Of a DNA stretch of 64,000 nucleotides, positions 9,640 to 20,135 are shown in pieces. Numbering within the stretch: position 1 is the stretch's first letter; each line of letters starts with the position of its first letter. The translations under genes were made by a program, and so were the position numbers. The DNA comes from Cycas panzhihuaensis (Eukaryota; Cycadophyta). Under the pieces are notes generated by a model. It ran no database searches. It was not told the DNA's origin and saw only the letters and a list, made by a program, of their open reading frames with translations. The DNA is taken from assembly GCA_023213395.1 (NCBI GenBank), contig CM041465.1:202003741-202067740 (forward strand), written 5' to 3'.

Positions 9640-10460
9640 TCTTTGAGTACCATGCTCAAGCCATATAACGCCTTTTTTAGGTGACATACAAAATGCTCCT
9701 TGCCTTGTACTTTGTAACCGGGAGGTTGCTCCAAGTATACCTCCTCCTGAAAATCGCCATTAAGAAAGGCGCTCTTCACGTCCATCTGATAGACTAGCCA
9801 TTTGCATTGAGTAGCTAAGGCCAAGATGAGTCTGATGGTGTTCATATTTGCCACTGGTGCAAAAGTCTCCTCATAGTCTATGCCTTCCTTTTGCTTAAAT
9901 CCTTTTGCCACAAGGCGGGCCTTCTGCTGCTTAAGTGAACCATCAGAATGGAATTTGGTCTTGTAGACCCATTGTAATTGATTGCCTGTTTGTGTTTAGG
10001 CAATTCAACCAAATCCCAAGTACCATTCTTTTCAATAGAATGGATTTCTTCATCCATGGCAGCCTTCCAATTTTCATTTTTAGAAGCCTCCTCAAAAGTG
10101 GAAGGCTCATCGACACATAGCACTTCAGCCATAAGTGCATAATTGGTCTGCTGCCTATATTTTGATGGACATTTTCCTTCAATGATGTGGCCATCTTGTA
10201 CTGTTTGAGTGTACCATTTGGGTAACTTTTGAATTGAAGTGACTTGAACCTCAAGATCTTCTGGTCTAAGTGGTTGATCAACAGAAAATGTGCTTGGATC
10301 AAGTGGAGCAAAATCAGTTGATGTAGACGGTCCAACATGTGTAGATGATGTACATGGAGTAGAAGATTGAGAGGGAAGGAAGGCCTCAACAATCTTCTTG
10401 CCTTTGTCAATGGGAGGTTGCATGGATGCTGTTTGCAACTCCTTATGATCTTCTTCAGCA
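9640..10460 (-). pseudogene. copia G reverse transcriptase, N-terminal half
   Basis: Read on the minus strand: 'NENWKAAMDEEIHSIEKN' and 'TWDLVELPKHKQ' (start of the RVT_2 domain), then in another frame 'ARLVAKGFKQKEGIDYEE', 'TFAPVANMNTIRLILALA', 'YQMDVKSAFLNGDFQEEV' (motif A Asp) and 'HLKKALYGL'. Right after that the frame runs into LTR sequence, so motif B and the YVDD box are gone. A frameshift lies near 9950. The upstream linker is Ser/Thr/Pro-rich. The enzyme could not polymerise. Confidence 0.92.
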
Positions 10461-11644
10461 AAGATGATATCTCTTGAGAGATGCATTTTCTTCCCTATAG
10501 GATCATACAACTTGTAGGCTTTGCTATGAATGGCATATCCTACAAAGATGCATTTTAGACTATGTTTGTCTAATTTTGTCCTTTGCTGATCAGGGATGTG
10601 CATATAAGCAATGCACCCAAAAGTCCTCAAATGGCTGACAGTAGGTTTTTTGCTAGATCATGCCTCCTCAGGTGTCATATCGGTGACTGCTGTAGTTGGA
10701 CTGCGATTGGCCACATAGGTAGCTGTGCGAAAAGCTTCTACCCAGTAAGCTTGAGTGAGTCCTTGTGCATGCATCATTGCTTTGGCTTTATTAGCCAAAG
10801 TTCTATTCATTCGTTTAGAGACTCCATTTTGTTGAGGAGTGTGAGGAATAGTCAGTTGTCTATGAATGCCATTATCCTTGCAATATTGGGTGAATTCATT
10901 TGATGTAAATTCACCTCCATTGTCTGTCCTTAATGTTTTGATAGAGTGGCCAGACTCGTTTTCCACTTCAAGCTTGAATTCTTTGAACTTGGAAAATGCT
11001 TCAGATTTGTGTTTGATGCAGTATACCCAGACTTTATGAGAAAAGTCATCAATGAAGGAGATGTAGTACAAAGCTCCTCCAAAAGATGCAGTGGACATAG
11101 GTCCAGACAAATCTGAGTGTACCAACTGCAAAGGATGTGATGCACGCCATGCTTTGCCTTTAGGGAAAGGCAAGCGATGCTGAGTCCCCATTATGCACGC
11201 TTCACAAAGACATTTTGTGCCATAGATCTTTGGAAGGCCATGTACCATATTTTTGTTGATCATCTGCCTTAAATTGCCTAAGCTCAAATGGCCTAGACGT
11301 TGATGCCAAAGTTGCATCTTGGACAAGTATGGAGTGACAATTGAACCAGAGTAAGCAGAATCAAGTGTTATATTATTTGTATCTAATTTGTAGAGGCCTT
11401 GATCCTCATATCTGATAGCTACAACTTGGTCATCTTTGTCACTAATTATACATTTCCCATTTCTGAACAAGACACTCATCTGTTGCTTGTCCAACTTGCT
11501 AACAGATAGTAAGTTCTTGTCCATTGAAGGTATGAAGTAGGCATTGCCATCGGAAAATGAAGAGGAAGGATTTGATGAAGAGTGAAATGGAGTTATTGTG
11601 CCTATTCCAGAAATCTTAATAGATTGATTGTTCCCAAAGGTCAC
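10461..11644 (-). pseudogene. copia G integrase
   Basis: Long open frame on the minus strand (11644 to 10658), then a single stop, then the C-terminal part to about 10461. Zinc region: 'LWHQRLGHLSLGNLRQM' with 'CLCEACIMGTQHRLPF'. Core: Asp in 'LVHSDLSGPMS' and in 'LRTDNGGEFTS'; the catalytic Glu of NGV[AS]ER is Lys in 'NGVSKRMNRTLANKA'. C-terminal: 'LRTFGCIAYMHIPDQQR' and 'FVGYAIHSKAYKLYDP', typical of copia. This is one of the longest intact frames in the window, so G is a fairly recent insertion, but the missing Glu means it is inactive. Confidence 0.93.
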
Positions 11645-11810
11645 TGATTAACCTTTACCTTCCTTGATGTCGGTAAGGAGTTCTTCACTCCCAGTCATGT
11701 GTTGTGAAGCTCCAGAATCAATAATCCAAGTTTCATCAACCTTGGATGTTTTATATGCACAAAACAATTTGTCTTTATCTGCAAACTGATTAAAGGGGCA
11801 TTGATTGCTA
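11645..11810 (-). pseudogene. copia G protease active site
   Basis: On the minus strand the frame gives 'DETWIIDSGASQHMTGS', with the retropepsin DSGA motif intact, followed by a stop (taa) at about 11648 just before the integrase frame starts. The region links the zinc knuckle of gag to the GAG-pre-integrase part. Confidence 0.85.
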
Positions 11811-11967
11811 TCTCTAAAACCCCCCCTTCCTCTTTGACCTCCTCGATAGGCACTTCGATTTGGTCGAGGGGGTTGCTGCTGCTGCTGTTGTTGGAATCTT
11901 TGTTGGTATTCTTGCGACGCTGCTTCTTGATTTGGTTGATGTGGTCAGTCCGCGTTGACGTAGATCT

Positions 11968-12761
11968 GCTTACTTCTTCCTACAATCAGGTGCTATGTGG
12001 CCAGGTTTGCCACAATAATGACATACAACATTGGTCCTTGAAGACCCAATGTTCATGTTCCCAAACTGCTTTGAGAGTGCAGGTTTGGGGTTCTGCTTGG
12101 CCTTTGATTTGGCTGTGAATGCACCTAATGTGGATGGTTCCTCCTCATTATCTTTGGTGTAGATTTGTTCTTCTTGAAGCAATAGACTTTCAAATTCATT
12201 GAATGTCATTCTTTTGAGAGAACCATCTCTTGTAGTAGATGATATGAAGCCATTATAGTCCTTTGGCAAAGCTTTGGTGATAGATGTGATCAGTTCATCT
12301 CTTGTTGCTGGACTACCTAGTGTATTCAACTCATTACATACCTCCTTGATGGAGAAAAGAAAAGTCGACATAGGTTTGACAAACTTTACAAAATACAACT
12401 TGGATTTTACCATTAAAATGCGAACTTCATCTCGCATTTCATACAATGAGGACAAAATGTCCCAACCTTCCTTAGAAGTTTTAGCACAAGCAATGTTTTG
12501 ATCCACATGTACATCAACAATCATATGAAGGAATGCCAAAGCGATTTCATCTTTGGCTTCCCAAGCAGCAACTAAAGCATCATCAGGTTGCACAGTTGCA
12601 TTGCCATTGACAATAGGTACAGGTTGGGGTAGTCTTCCAGAAACATAACCTCAAAATTCATTCATGATCAGCAAATTCTGAGTGATTCTTTTTCATTCTT
12701 GATAGTTATCTTGACCTGTTACTCGAATGGCACATGCATTAAGCATGTTAATAGCAGCCAT
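11968..12761 (-). pseudogene. copia G gag
   Basis: Minus strand, start ATG at 12761 ('MAAINMLNACAIRVTGQD'), two stops near 12690 and 12650, then open from 12593 to 11970. Blocks 'ACAKTSKEGWDILSSLYE' and 'LNTLGSPATRDELITSIT' fit the UBN2-type copia gag. A canonical zinc knuckle 'CHYCGKPGHIAPDC' is intact near the C-terminus. It packages element RNA in active relatives. Confidence 0.9.
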
Positions 12762-14944
12762 GTTTCTGTTATAAGGCTTGAAGCTAGCAGATAACTTGGA
12801 AACTGAAAGCTTTCATCGCTTAAGTTCCACCTTCTAACGAAACCAACAGTCCTGATCTTACTAGAAGATCCAACAACTGAATGAAATGATGGAGGGTGGA
12901 GGACTAGGCTATGGAGTTGGTCCAACTCTGATCTATAGAAGAGATCCAACAGTTGGCCAAGTTAAATCTAGGACAAGGCAGGTAGGGTTGATCTGCATGG
13001 ACGTACCATGCTTTCCCTGGGATTCATAGCTCCAATAACACCCTTTTCGAACCTCCTTTCCCTCAAGCAACCTTAATTGTCGTGCATTGACCGTATGGTT
13101 GGTTGGTCCCCTAGGGAATGCACAAAGCTTAAGGTTATTTCAGAGGCAAGGTTTGAACCTTTTTTGGGCCTCTCCAACAAGATTTTAAGTCACTTTTTAA
13201 AAGTTTTAAAGTGAACTTAGATTTATTTTTACTTGGATGATGTACTTATGAGAATGCTTGATTAAGCTTTACAATGAAAGTGGCTTCAAAAAAGGAAGCA
13301 AATTTAGTACATCAATATGAACACTTAAAGTGTTGTTACAATGAGCACTTAAAGAGGTGTAGTGCTTATGTAGATCCAAGTAAAAACAGATGTTTGATTA
13401 CAATGAGTTTTGCAAAAAAGTACTTTGAAAATGTGCTTAAGTACTCAATGAAGCAAAGCAAAAACTTTGTGATGAAGATACAAATGGGTTGCTTTTAATG
13501 CTCAAAAGTGAAGGTAAGAGAACCACTTGCAAAGTAGGACACCAAGCACCAAGTGTTGGGACTTTAAAATAGTCCCAACGATAAAAAAGGAAGTGATTTT
13601 ATTAAGTACAAAGTATTTTTTGAGCCCTTTTTGTGACTAAGGGCAATAGGTCACCATGCAAGGTGCCTTAAAAAAGTGTTTGAAAATAGTGATAAATATC
13701 ACTTTTACAATATGCAAACACTTAAAATCACTTCACTTAAGTCAATTAACACTCATGCAACATTAATTAAGTGTTAAAAGAAGCTTAAAAAGCCAAGAAA
13801 ACATAGGTTGAAATTTGAATTTTTTTGCAACTTGATCAGTAAGGACACCACGCAGGGAGCCTTTGAGAAAACTTAAACAAAAGTATTTTTGAGTCTTCAA
13901 ATAAGTGAGTTTAAGTTAGTATTGGTGATTTAATAAGATCACTCAATACTTAGAAGATTTTTAGCTCCAAAAATTCAAAAAAAAGGTGATTTTTCTCTGA
14001 AGAAAAATTTAAACTAAGGTCACTATGCAAAGTGCCTTGACTAGAAAAATGACTTAATAAAGAGAAAAAATCACTTTTGATGTAGAAAAATACTTGAAAA
14101 ACCCTTGATTTAGTCTAGAGTGCCATCAAAAAATGAAATGACTAAAAATCACTTTAAATCTTGGCTAAAAAAAGTGAATTTTTAATATGTTTAAGTGACT
14201 TAATAATCACTTAATATAAACTTTGGGCTAAAAAACGGATTATGTAAAAGGGAATATGCTCAGGATATTCCAACACTCATAACCTAAAATTAGAAAGTGA
14301 ATGTTTAGGATCGAAAATTTTTGAAAAAAAGGAATAAAAACCGATTTCGAAAAATCGCCGAATGGCGGCGGAGGTTAGGCGGCGGCTGTGGAGGTTCAGT
14401 CGTTCGAATCTCCGCGTACAAAACTCCGTTCGGGCTGAGATTTCAGCCACAGGGGTGCAGTACCTGTACGGAGATTCCTCTTAAGTTTCAAGACTTGAAA
14501 CTTCTTATTGAGTGAGAACGGTCCAGTAGAGCTAAACGGAGGGCGCCCCTGTCACTGGGAAAAAATGACTGTTGTACGGCTGTGTAGGGTTCAAAACCCT
14601 TCATCTTTGCAATGAGCTCCTTCTTTGGACTCTGTTACAGCTGCATGTAGGGTCAAGTTTAAAATTAGCTTAAAAAGTTTGATTTTTAATGAAAAACCAT
14701 GAAAAAACGTGAGTACTTTTGCTCAAAACCTTGAAGGTAATCCGAAAAAAAAAATTTCAGATTTGAATATAGAAATCTCCAGCCTTTTAAAAAATTACTC
14801 CAACAGCTTGAACCTACAAGAAATGGTCTTCAAGCAAACCTTGGATCGCCTTCGGAGAGCGAAGGTCGTCACCAAGGGTTTGTAGGCTTTCTTCGAATCT
14901 CCTTGAGTAGTAACAAACAGAACAAAGGGAACTAGTCTCCTCTT
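12762..14944 (-). other. long non-coding leader of copia G
   Basis: About 2.2 kb between the 5' LTR and gag with no credible ORF. A diverged 24-bp motif of the form ggNcacNaNgcaNNgNgcctt recurs at 13535-13550 (partial), 13647-13670, 13841-13863 and 14015-14038. Many 'aagtgatt/aatcactt' pairs could form small hairpins. A GC-rich patch with cggcgg repeats lies at 14358-14395; the small frame over it is probably chance. Leaders hold packaging signals in active elements; that is inference here. Confidence 0.6.
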
Positions 14945-14956
14945 GCTCTGATACCA
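14945..14956 (-). other. primer binding site of G (tRNA-iMet)
   Basis: The plus strand reads gctctgatacca, the complement of tggtatcagagc, which pairs with the 3' end of initiator tRNA-Met. Two bases (aa) separate it from the LTR at 14959. This fixes the minus orientation of G. Confidence 0.92.
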
Positions 14957-14958
14957 AA

Positions 14959-15512
14959 TGTGAAAAGAGGCCTAATGGCCCCACAATCCCAAGATCTAGA
15001 AGCTAGGTTCACTCTAGTTCTAGAAGGCACAAATGCTTAACAAGTATAACACTCTCAAGATAAAAGAAAGCATAAGAGACAAAGCATAAAATGAAGGAGC
15101 AAGAGAAATGATACCAAATGTGTGGAGTTGGAATTGCTCCAACCTCCAAAAGAATAAACAGTTTGATTAGCAAACTGACAGCATAACAATACAACTCCTA
15201 CTCACTTATGAGACAAGGAGGAGAGGTCTCATTATATAGAATGAAATGAGAGACCTAAGGCCTTGGATGTTTGACAAGTGTCAAACATCCAAGATACATG
15301 CCTTGCATGTATGACGTGTCCTTTTGGGCTCTCATGTGAGCAAAAGTGCATGGGGGTCCATTTGACCCTTTAGTGACAACGTTGTGTCACTAGAAAGAAT
15401 GTGGGTGTGCACTTTATCACTCAAGTGATAAGTCACCCCTAAAGGACAAAAGTACACATATTATATAAAAATTAAAGTACATAATCTTAACATGTAAACA
15501 TAAGGTTTAACA
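14959..15512 (-). repeat. G 5' LTR (complete, 554 bp) with hairpins
   Basis: Begins TGTGAAAAGAGG and ends TTTAACA. It holds three perfect stem-loops: 15262-15293 (15-bp arms, 2-nt loop), 15371-15392 (8-bp arms) and 15414-15431 (8-bp arms, 2-nt loop). A TATA-like element on the minus strand lies near 15230-15240 (tatataat). The truncated partner is at 9253-9636. Confidence 0.92.
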
Positions 15513-15518
15513 TATGTG

Positions 15519-15848
15519 TCCCAATGCATTTAAGGGTAATACACACATGTAACTAAGTGGCCATTAGGCTATTGGTCAATAAATAAGTGTTATGTGGTTG
15601 GTTATGTTGGAGGTCATTTATCCCACATGTAACACAAGTCACACTACTCTCTCCCACCTATGATGTATAAATAAGTGGTTGAGATAGAGTAGAATACATT
15701 GAGTCAAGATGGAGTTCATTATGATATTATTGTTATGTTGTCCTTTTGATGCAATCTCTTTCATCATGAGTTAATGCTATCATAGTATGTTCATATTATT
15801 TGCTCTATGATTCTTGTATGTTGGATGATATCTTTGTATATTCTAACA
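15519..15848 (+). repeat. B 5' LTR, remaining 330 bp
   Basis: Continues B's LTR after the G target duplication (15513-15518). It contains a TATA-like gtataaataa at 15665-15674 and ends CTAACA. Nearly identical to 19443-19772, so B inserted comparatively recently. Confidence 0.93.
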
Positions 15849-15860
15849 TGGTATCAGAGC
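15849..15860 (+). other. primer binding site of B (tRNA-iMet)
   Basis: tggtatcagagc starts directly after the LTR end. It is a perfect match to the iMet-type primer site used by the copia elements in this window. Confidence 0.93.
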
Positions 15861-16358
15861 AGGTTGCATGTTAAGGCTATTGTTGCATAGGTTCTCCAAG
15901 TTTTTGATAAGAGGTGGCTCCATTAAGTTGATTATCGGTTTGAGGATTTGAAGTGGGAAGGTGAAATCCCAAGGACATCACTGTTGCAAAGTGTGCCAAG
16001 TGTTGATGCGAAACAAATTTTTTTCGGGTAATATTGTTCTTTTGCTTTGTAAAGAAAGTCTTGTGCCAAGAGTTTGTGGTTACATGTGAATGTTTTGAAT
16101 TTGTTACACTGAATTCTATTTGAAAGTGAAGAAGGGTTTTGCGAATTTATGAAACTAAGGGCAATATGTTATTTTGAATTGTTAGCTGTTGAAACCCATT
16201 TATACTAGTAGAAGTATGTGTTGGTTAGTACCTATTAAGTACTGGTCATAATATTCAACCAAAAGCTTCAATCATTAGGGGTGACTATTCAAAAAAATCC
16301 AATGGTTGGAATATAAAGGCACTATAGCTCAAATTTCTATGTAGAAGTATGATCACAG

Positions 16359-16829
16359 TTAGACAGCCATCTTGGGGGTCTCATAACTAAAGTCACAAAG
16401 AAGTAGGAGCCTTCTGAGAAACCTGGATGTTGGCACAGACGTTAGAGGATCATACGACTGAGAATCTTTCCATGGGAGTAATGATCTCTGTATGACAATG
16501 TTTCTGCTGATGTTGGCACTGGTCTGATCAGTGTAGAGCTGCACCGTCTTCCACCACTCACCCACAGAAGGAATCTTGGTGCTGGAAGAGATGGATAACA
16601 GGAACTCCTTGATAATCCTCTTATCCTTGTTATCCCAACTGCCATACCAAATTGTGTGAATGTTGATAGCAGAGGTTAGCACAAATCCCATGTGATACCG
16701 CATCTTCACAAAAGGCGAAGATCCCTCATTCTTCCTTGAAACTCGAAACAAAGATGCGGCCTTTGTAGATCCATTAGTACTCTGTTGGAAATATTCAGGC
16801 CAGGGCCTCCATCCCTCTACTGGTACCAA
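16359..16829 (-). pseudogene. captured EXORDIUM/PHI-1-like gene fragment
   Basis: Minus-strand frame of 156 codons inside element B. Blocks 'VKMRYHMGFVLTSAINIH', 'IWYGSWDNKDKRIIKEFL' and 'SVGEWWKTVQLYTDQTSA' match the N-terminal half of the EXORDIUM/phosphate-induced protein 1 family (PF04674), secreted plant proteins linked to cell expansion: Y-H-x-G-P-V-L, I-W-Y-G, W-W-K-T and Y-T-D-Q-T are its signature positions. The expected continuation 'DHYSHGKILSRM' is in another frame, so there is a frameshift near 16490. Family proteins are roughly twice this length; the C-terminal Cys-rich half is absent. The fragment lies between primer site and gag of B and runs against the element, as captured genes often do. 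Confidence 0.75.
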
Positions 16830-18098
16830 AAACCAGTCAAGGAAGCTCTAAAGTAGAAACCCATCACCCCTCGAATCCTACAACAAACAAGAATGCTTCC
16901 TTGCAGAACTATCAGGAAAGGATACTTTGAAACCCTAGCTATAAAACCTGAAGACATGTATTTCTAAATTCCCTATACGTAAAGCTGTGTAAATATCTGT
17001 TCGTACTGCACTCAATGGGGAGAGGAGCAAAGAAGAACACAACATTGATGGCGCCACATTGAGTGCTTACACGGAAACCTCCAAAGGCATTTTCGGTTGC
17101 CTGATAACGTCAAAATAGATGAGTTAAACACTACTTTGAGAACGGGGTGCTGACCGAAGCAACCAGAGCCAAAGCCGGAGGTTAAGCCCATTGAGATCTC
17201 TGGTTATAGATTCAGTGTGGGGCACGGGCCTTTTGGTCAACCATCAAGACAACTTGCGCAAGATGAATTAATTCCATTTTGAATGCTTGTTGTCGAAGGC
17301 GAGGACTTGACTGTGGGACCTTGACGCCAGAGAAAATGGAGATATAGAACTTCACTTATCAAAGTTTGGTCTGAACGAACAACTTTATTGTTGGTAAAAT
17401 AATCATCGTCATCGTACAATCAGACCGCCTCCTCTATATATTCATCAGGAATTCAAAACACTCTGCTTCTGCTACTCTGCCCCTAGCTAACGCCGAAACA
17501 CAAAGCTCAAACGGGTTTTCTCAAAGGGACAAATACATAAACAGAAATTAGTCTTGAAATCTTCGTAAATGCAGAGATGAAGTGTTGTTAGAGTTATTGA
17601 AACTTGGTTAATATCCACAGATGTTAATTATCATAATGCGGATTTAATAATTTTTTACAAAGGTTCATAAAATTTAACCAGATTGAAATTCTCTTTCAGA
17701 TCCACAGATTTCAAATGGAATAGAGTGAGTTTATTTTTTTGCAAAATCAAAATTTGATTCAACATAATTGAAATCTCATTTGAGATCCATTAGCCTCTTT
17801 TTGCTCAGCAAGTGGTCACATGGTGAGTTTTAGTGACCAATGGCTAATTAGCCTAAAGGGATTAAGGCTACCTTAATTCAATTTAGTGCTTAAGAAGGTC
17901 TTTATACAATTTTTGTAATATCTCTCTATCCAAGAACCTATTTTCTAAACAGTTTATGGTGTTGGAATCATATCTCAGAGACGGACTTTTTGATATGGGA
18001 TTAAAGATATTTGTTGTTGTTTTAATGGAGCTTTTCCTGTTCAAAGCTGATGCATGAACTCTTAGTGATGTGCTTGTAATCAAGTCAATCTTTTTATC
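16830..18098 (-). other. flank of the captured fragment and B leader
   Basis: No further domain recognised. On the minus strand, 17436-17446 reads tatatagagga, a possible TATA element about 0.6 kb upstream of the EXORDIUM-like frame, so part of a host promoter or 5' region may have been carried along; this is inference. A small minus-strand frame (17237-17419, 'MYDDDDYFTNNKVV') has no known match. Where host DNA ends and B leader begins could not be seen. Confidence 0.4.
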
Positions 18099-18470
18099 AT
18101 GGAACTAGAGGACATTATTATTTTTGTGCCAGAAAAGAATGAATTTTGGTTAACAGATATTCCCCAGGCCTTACCCAAGTATATTAGAACTAATTTTCGT
18201 ATTTGGAAAATTAAAATGGAGTGTATATTTATCGCAAAAAAGTCAAGAGAAATTGTTCGTGATGGCACTTCAAAGACTAATGAAAAAGGGGAGGAAAGCT
18301 TTAAGGAAAAGAATCATGTAGCTATTGATGTGATTCTTGTAGCATTTGACAAAGAGAACCTCCCCTCTTCATATCAATTCCTTGTTCATGCAATTCATAA
18401 TGCTAGCACTGCTAACGAGGCATGGAATCTTCTAAAAGATGTGTATGAAAGGAGCCCTCAAGACGTGTAA
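18099..18470 (+). pseudogene. copia-type gag of element B
   Basis: Frame of 123 codons from an ATG at 18099. 'TNFRIWKIKMECIFIAKK' and 'NASTANEAWNLLKDVYER' fit the DUF4219/UBN2 type gag of plant copia elements, in which W-K-x-x-M and A-x-E-x-W-x-x-L are conserved. No zinc knuckle follows. It ends at a stop at 18468, after which an acidic protein continues in another frame. Probably the only structural gene of this non-autonomous element. Confidence 0.7.
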
Positions 18471-19175
18471 GAGGATCTTGAAAGGGTTAACATAGTTATT
18501 GATGACTGCAATTTAGATAAAGAAGATGATGAAAATTGTACCAGTGATACGAATGAAAAGGTATGTGAAGAAACCAACGAGATTACTAATGAAACTACTG
18601 TTAAATGCATTCATGACATGAAGAGCATACTATAGGTGATTGTGATGAAGCAATTGGAATTCCTTTAGATGAATTTATTGTTTCGTGGGAGGATGAATTT
18701 GATGAAGTGAAATCTGTTCCCATTTCTGATTCTGTTATTGATTTTAATCCTAATTGCTCTCAAGATGATGAAGACTTTCCACTTAAAGTTGAAGGAATTA
18801 TTGAGAAGCAACATATACAGGATAATGATGACTTATAAAATGTTGATGTTCATTCACCATTTGATGACATGTCTTCACATTTGGATGTTGATGGTATTGA
18901 TTCTTCTCTTGTTGACTTATCTTCAAATGTTGACATTTGTTCAATAATTAATGATCAATCATATGTTGAAGGAAGTGAAAGCAAACAGGTGGTGATGAAA
19001 ACATTGATTGAAGACATACTTGATGTACACTTTGAAGATGCTTTTGATGAGTACATGCAGGATCACCTAACAGGTCTACATTAGGCTCAAGTTGATTTGA
19101 CCATGATCTACTACATAAAGGATTCACTATTGTATATGAAGATGAAGAAGGCAAAGTTCAAGAATCATCACTCTA
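18471..19175 (+). pseudogene. acidic Asp/Ser-rich coding remnant of B
   Basis: Broken frames give Asp/Glu-rich peptide: 'NIVIDDCNLDKEDDENC', 'VSWEDEFDEVKSVPIS', 'DIFSPFDD'-like repeats around 18850 ('VHSPFDDMSSHLDVDG') and 'ILDVHFEDAFDEYMQDHL' to 19082. Codon use looks coding, but no known domain is recognised. It fills the place where pol would be. It could be a lineage-specific second protein or a C-terminal extension of gag. Confidence 0.4.
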
Positions 19176-19412
19176 GGGGAATACTCCAAGGATGACACTG
19201 TAGGAATGAAGACAAAGGTCAAGGCGAAGATATTGTGTTTAAGACTATTCCAAGATCAAGACTTTGCAAATTCAAAGAAGGCAAAGTACATGTTGACCAA
19301 ATTAAAAGTCCACTAGAAGTCATGTTTAATGTCCTAAGTCTATTGTCAAGTGTCATATTAGTCTTTAGTATTTAGTCCTTTTGTAGTCATGACATTAAAC
19401 ATTATGGGGAGG

Positions 19413-19772
19413 TGTTGGAAGATAATGTTTAATGTGTATGTGTCCCAATGCATTTAAGGGTAATACACATGTGCAACTAAGTGTTCATTAGGCTATTGGT
19501 CAATAAATAGGTGTTATGTGGTTGGTTATGTTGGAGGTCATTTATCCCACATGTAACACAAGGCACACTACTCTCTCCCACCTATGATGTATAAATAAGT
19601 GGTTGAGGTAGAGTAGAATACATTGAGTCAAGATGGAGTTCATTATGATATTATTGTTATGTTATCCTTTTGATGCAATCTCTTTCATCATGAGTTAATG
19701 CTATCATAGTATGTTCATATTATTTGCTCTATGGTTCTTGTATATTGGATGATATCTTTGTATATTCTAACA
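19413..19772 (+). repeat. B 3' LTR (360 bp)
   Basis: Begins TGTTGGAAGATAATG after the purine tract at 19401-19412 and ends CTAACA. Followed by caggg (19773-19777), the right copy of the target duplication. Confidence 0.95.
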
Positions 19773-19973
19773 CAGGGGACTACAATCACATGGTACAATT
19801 ATTATGAAAGGGTGCAGGTGATGGACTGGAAAGCACTTAGTAAAGAATGTTGCAAAACTTTCATGTACCATAGTAATAATAGACGGATCCAAGAAATTTT
19901 GACTGTTTTCAAGAATAGAATGATGGAAGAAGAACAAAGCTACTATCAAGCCGAGATGGTGAAGGATGAATAA
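19773..19973 (+). pseudogene. gag-like module b of gypsy A
   Basis: Continuation of the frame interrupted at 9222. 'GTTITWYNYYERVQVMDW' and 'KALSKECCKTFMYHSNN' repeat the gag pattern (G-x-A/T-x-x-W-[YF], then W-x-x-L-x-x-x-F), so modules a and b form a tandem pair. It ends in a charged stretch ('MMEEEQSYYQAEMVKDE') with a stop at 19971. F's module b (659-943) has the same form and the same charged end. Confidence 0.65.
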
Positions 19974-20135
19974 GAAAAGAATCACAAATTTCCACCAGAT
20001 TATTCCATTGTGGAATATGGAAACTGAGCAATTGATCAAACACCAGCCTATGAATTAAAAGAAGATAGAAAGGCAGTATAAGGTGAACAGTTGAAATTAA
20101 GACAAATAAATTTGGGAACGACAGAGCAACCCTAG

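Larger units (their letters stand above)
9253..15512 (-). mobile_element. Ty1/copia element G inserted in B's 5' LTR
   Basis: A minus-strand copia element with INT before RT. Its 5' LTR is at right (14959-15512) next to a primer site; its 3' LTR at left (9253-9636) is truncated. It is flanked by tatgtg on both sides; a 5-bp duplication with one base of ambiguity is equally possible. Gag, protease, integrase and the first half of RT remain; the second half of RT, RNase H, polypurine tract and start of the 3' LTR are deleted. Confidence 0.93.
9223..19772 (+). mobile_element. gag-only LTR element B with captured gene, split by G
   Basis: Both LTRs are 360 bp once the G insertion is removed (9223-9252 plus 15519-15848; 19413-19772) and both begin TGTTGG and end CTAACA. 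A perfect tRNA-iMet primer site follows the 5' LTR, and a purine tract (atggggagg) precedes the 3' LTR. Flanking 5-mers are taggg and caggg. Internal DNA (15861-19412) encodes a copia-like gag and an acidic protein but no protease, RT or integrase, so it is non-autonomous. It also holds an EXORDIUM-like gene fragment in reverse orientation. Confidence 0.93.

Noticed and set aside
14321-14515. Arg/Gly-rich 64-codon frame in the leader of G
   Set aside because: Depends on a local cggcgg patch in an otherwise non-coding leader; no match or conserved start.
14945-14956. gctctgatacca strings as tRNA gene pieces
   Set aside because: They are primer binding sites adjoining LTRs; no cloverleaf can be formed around them.
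16359-16829. EXORDIUM-like frame as a functional host gene
   Set aside because: It lies inside an LTR element with matched LTRs and target duplications, is frameshifted and lacks its C-terminal half.
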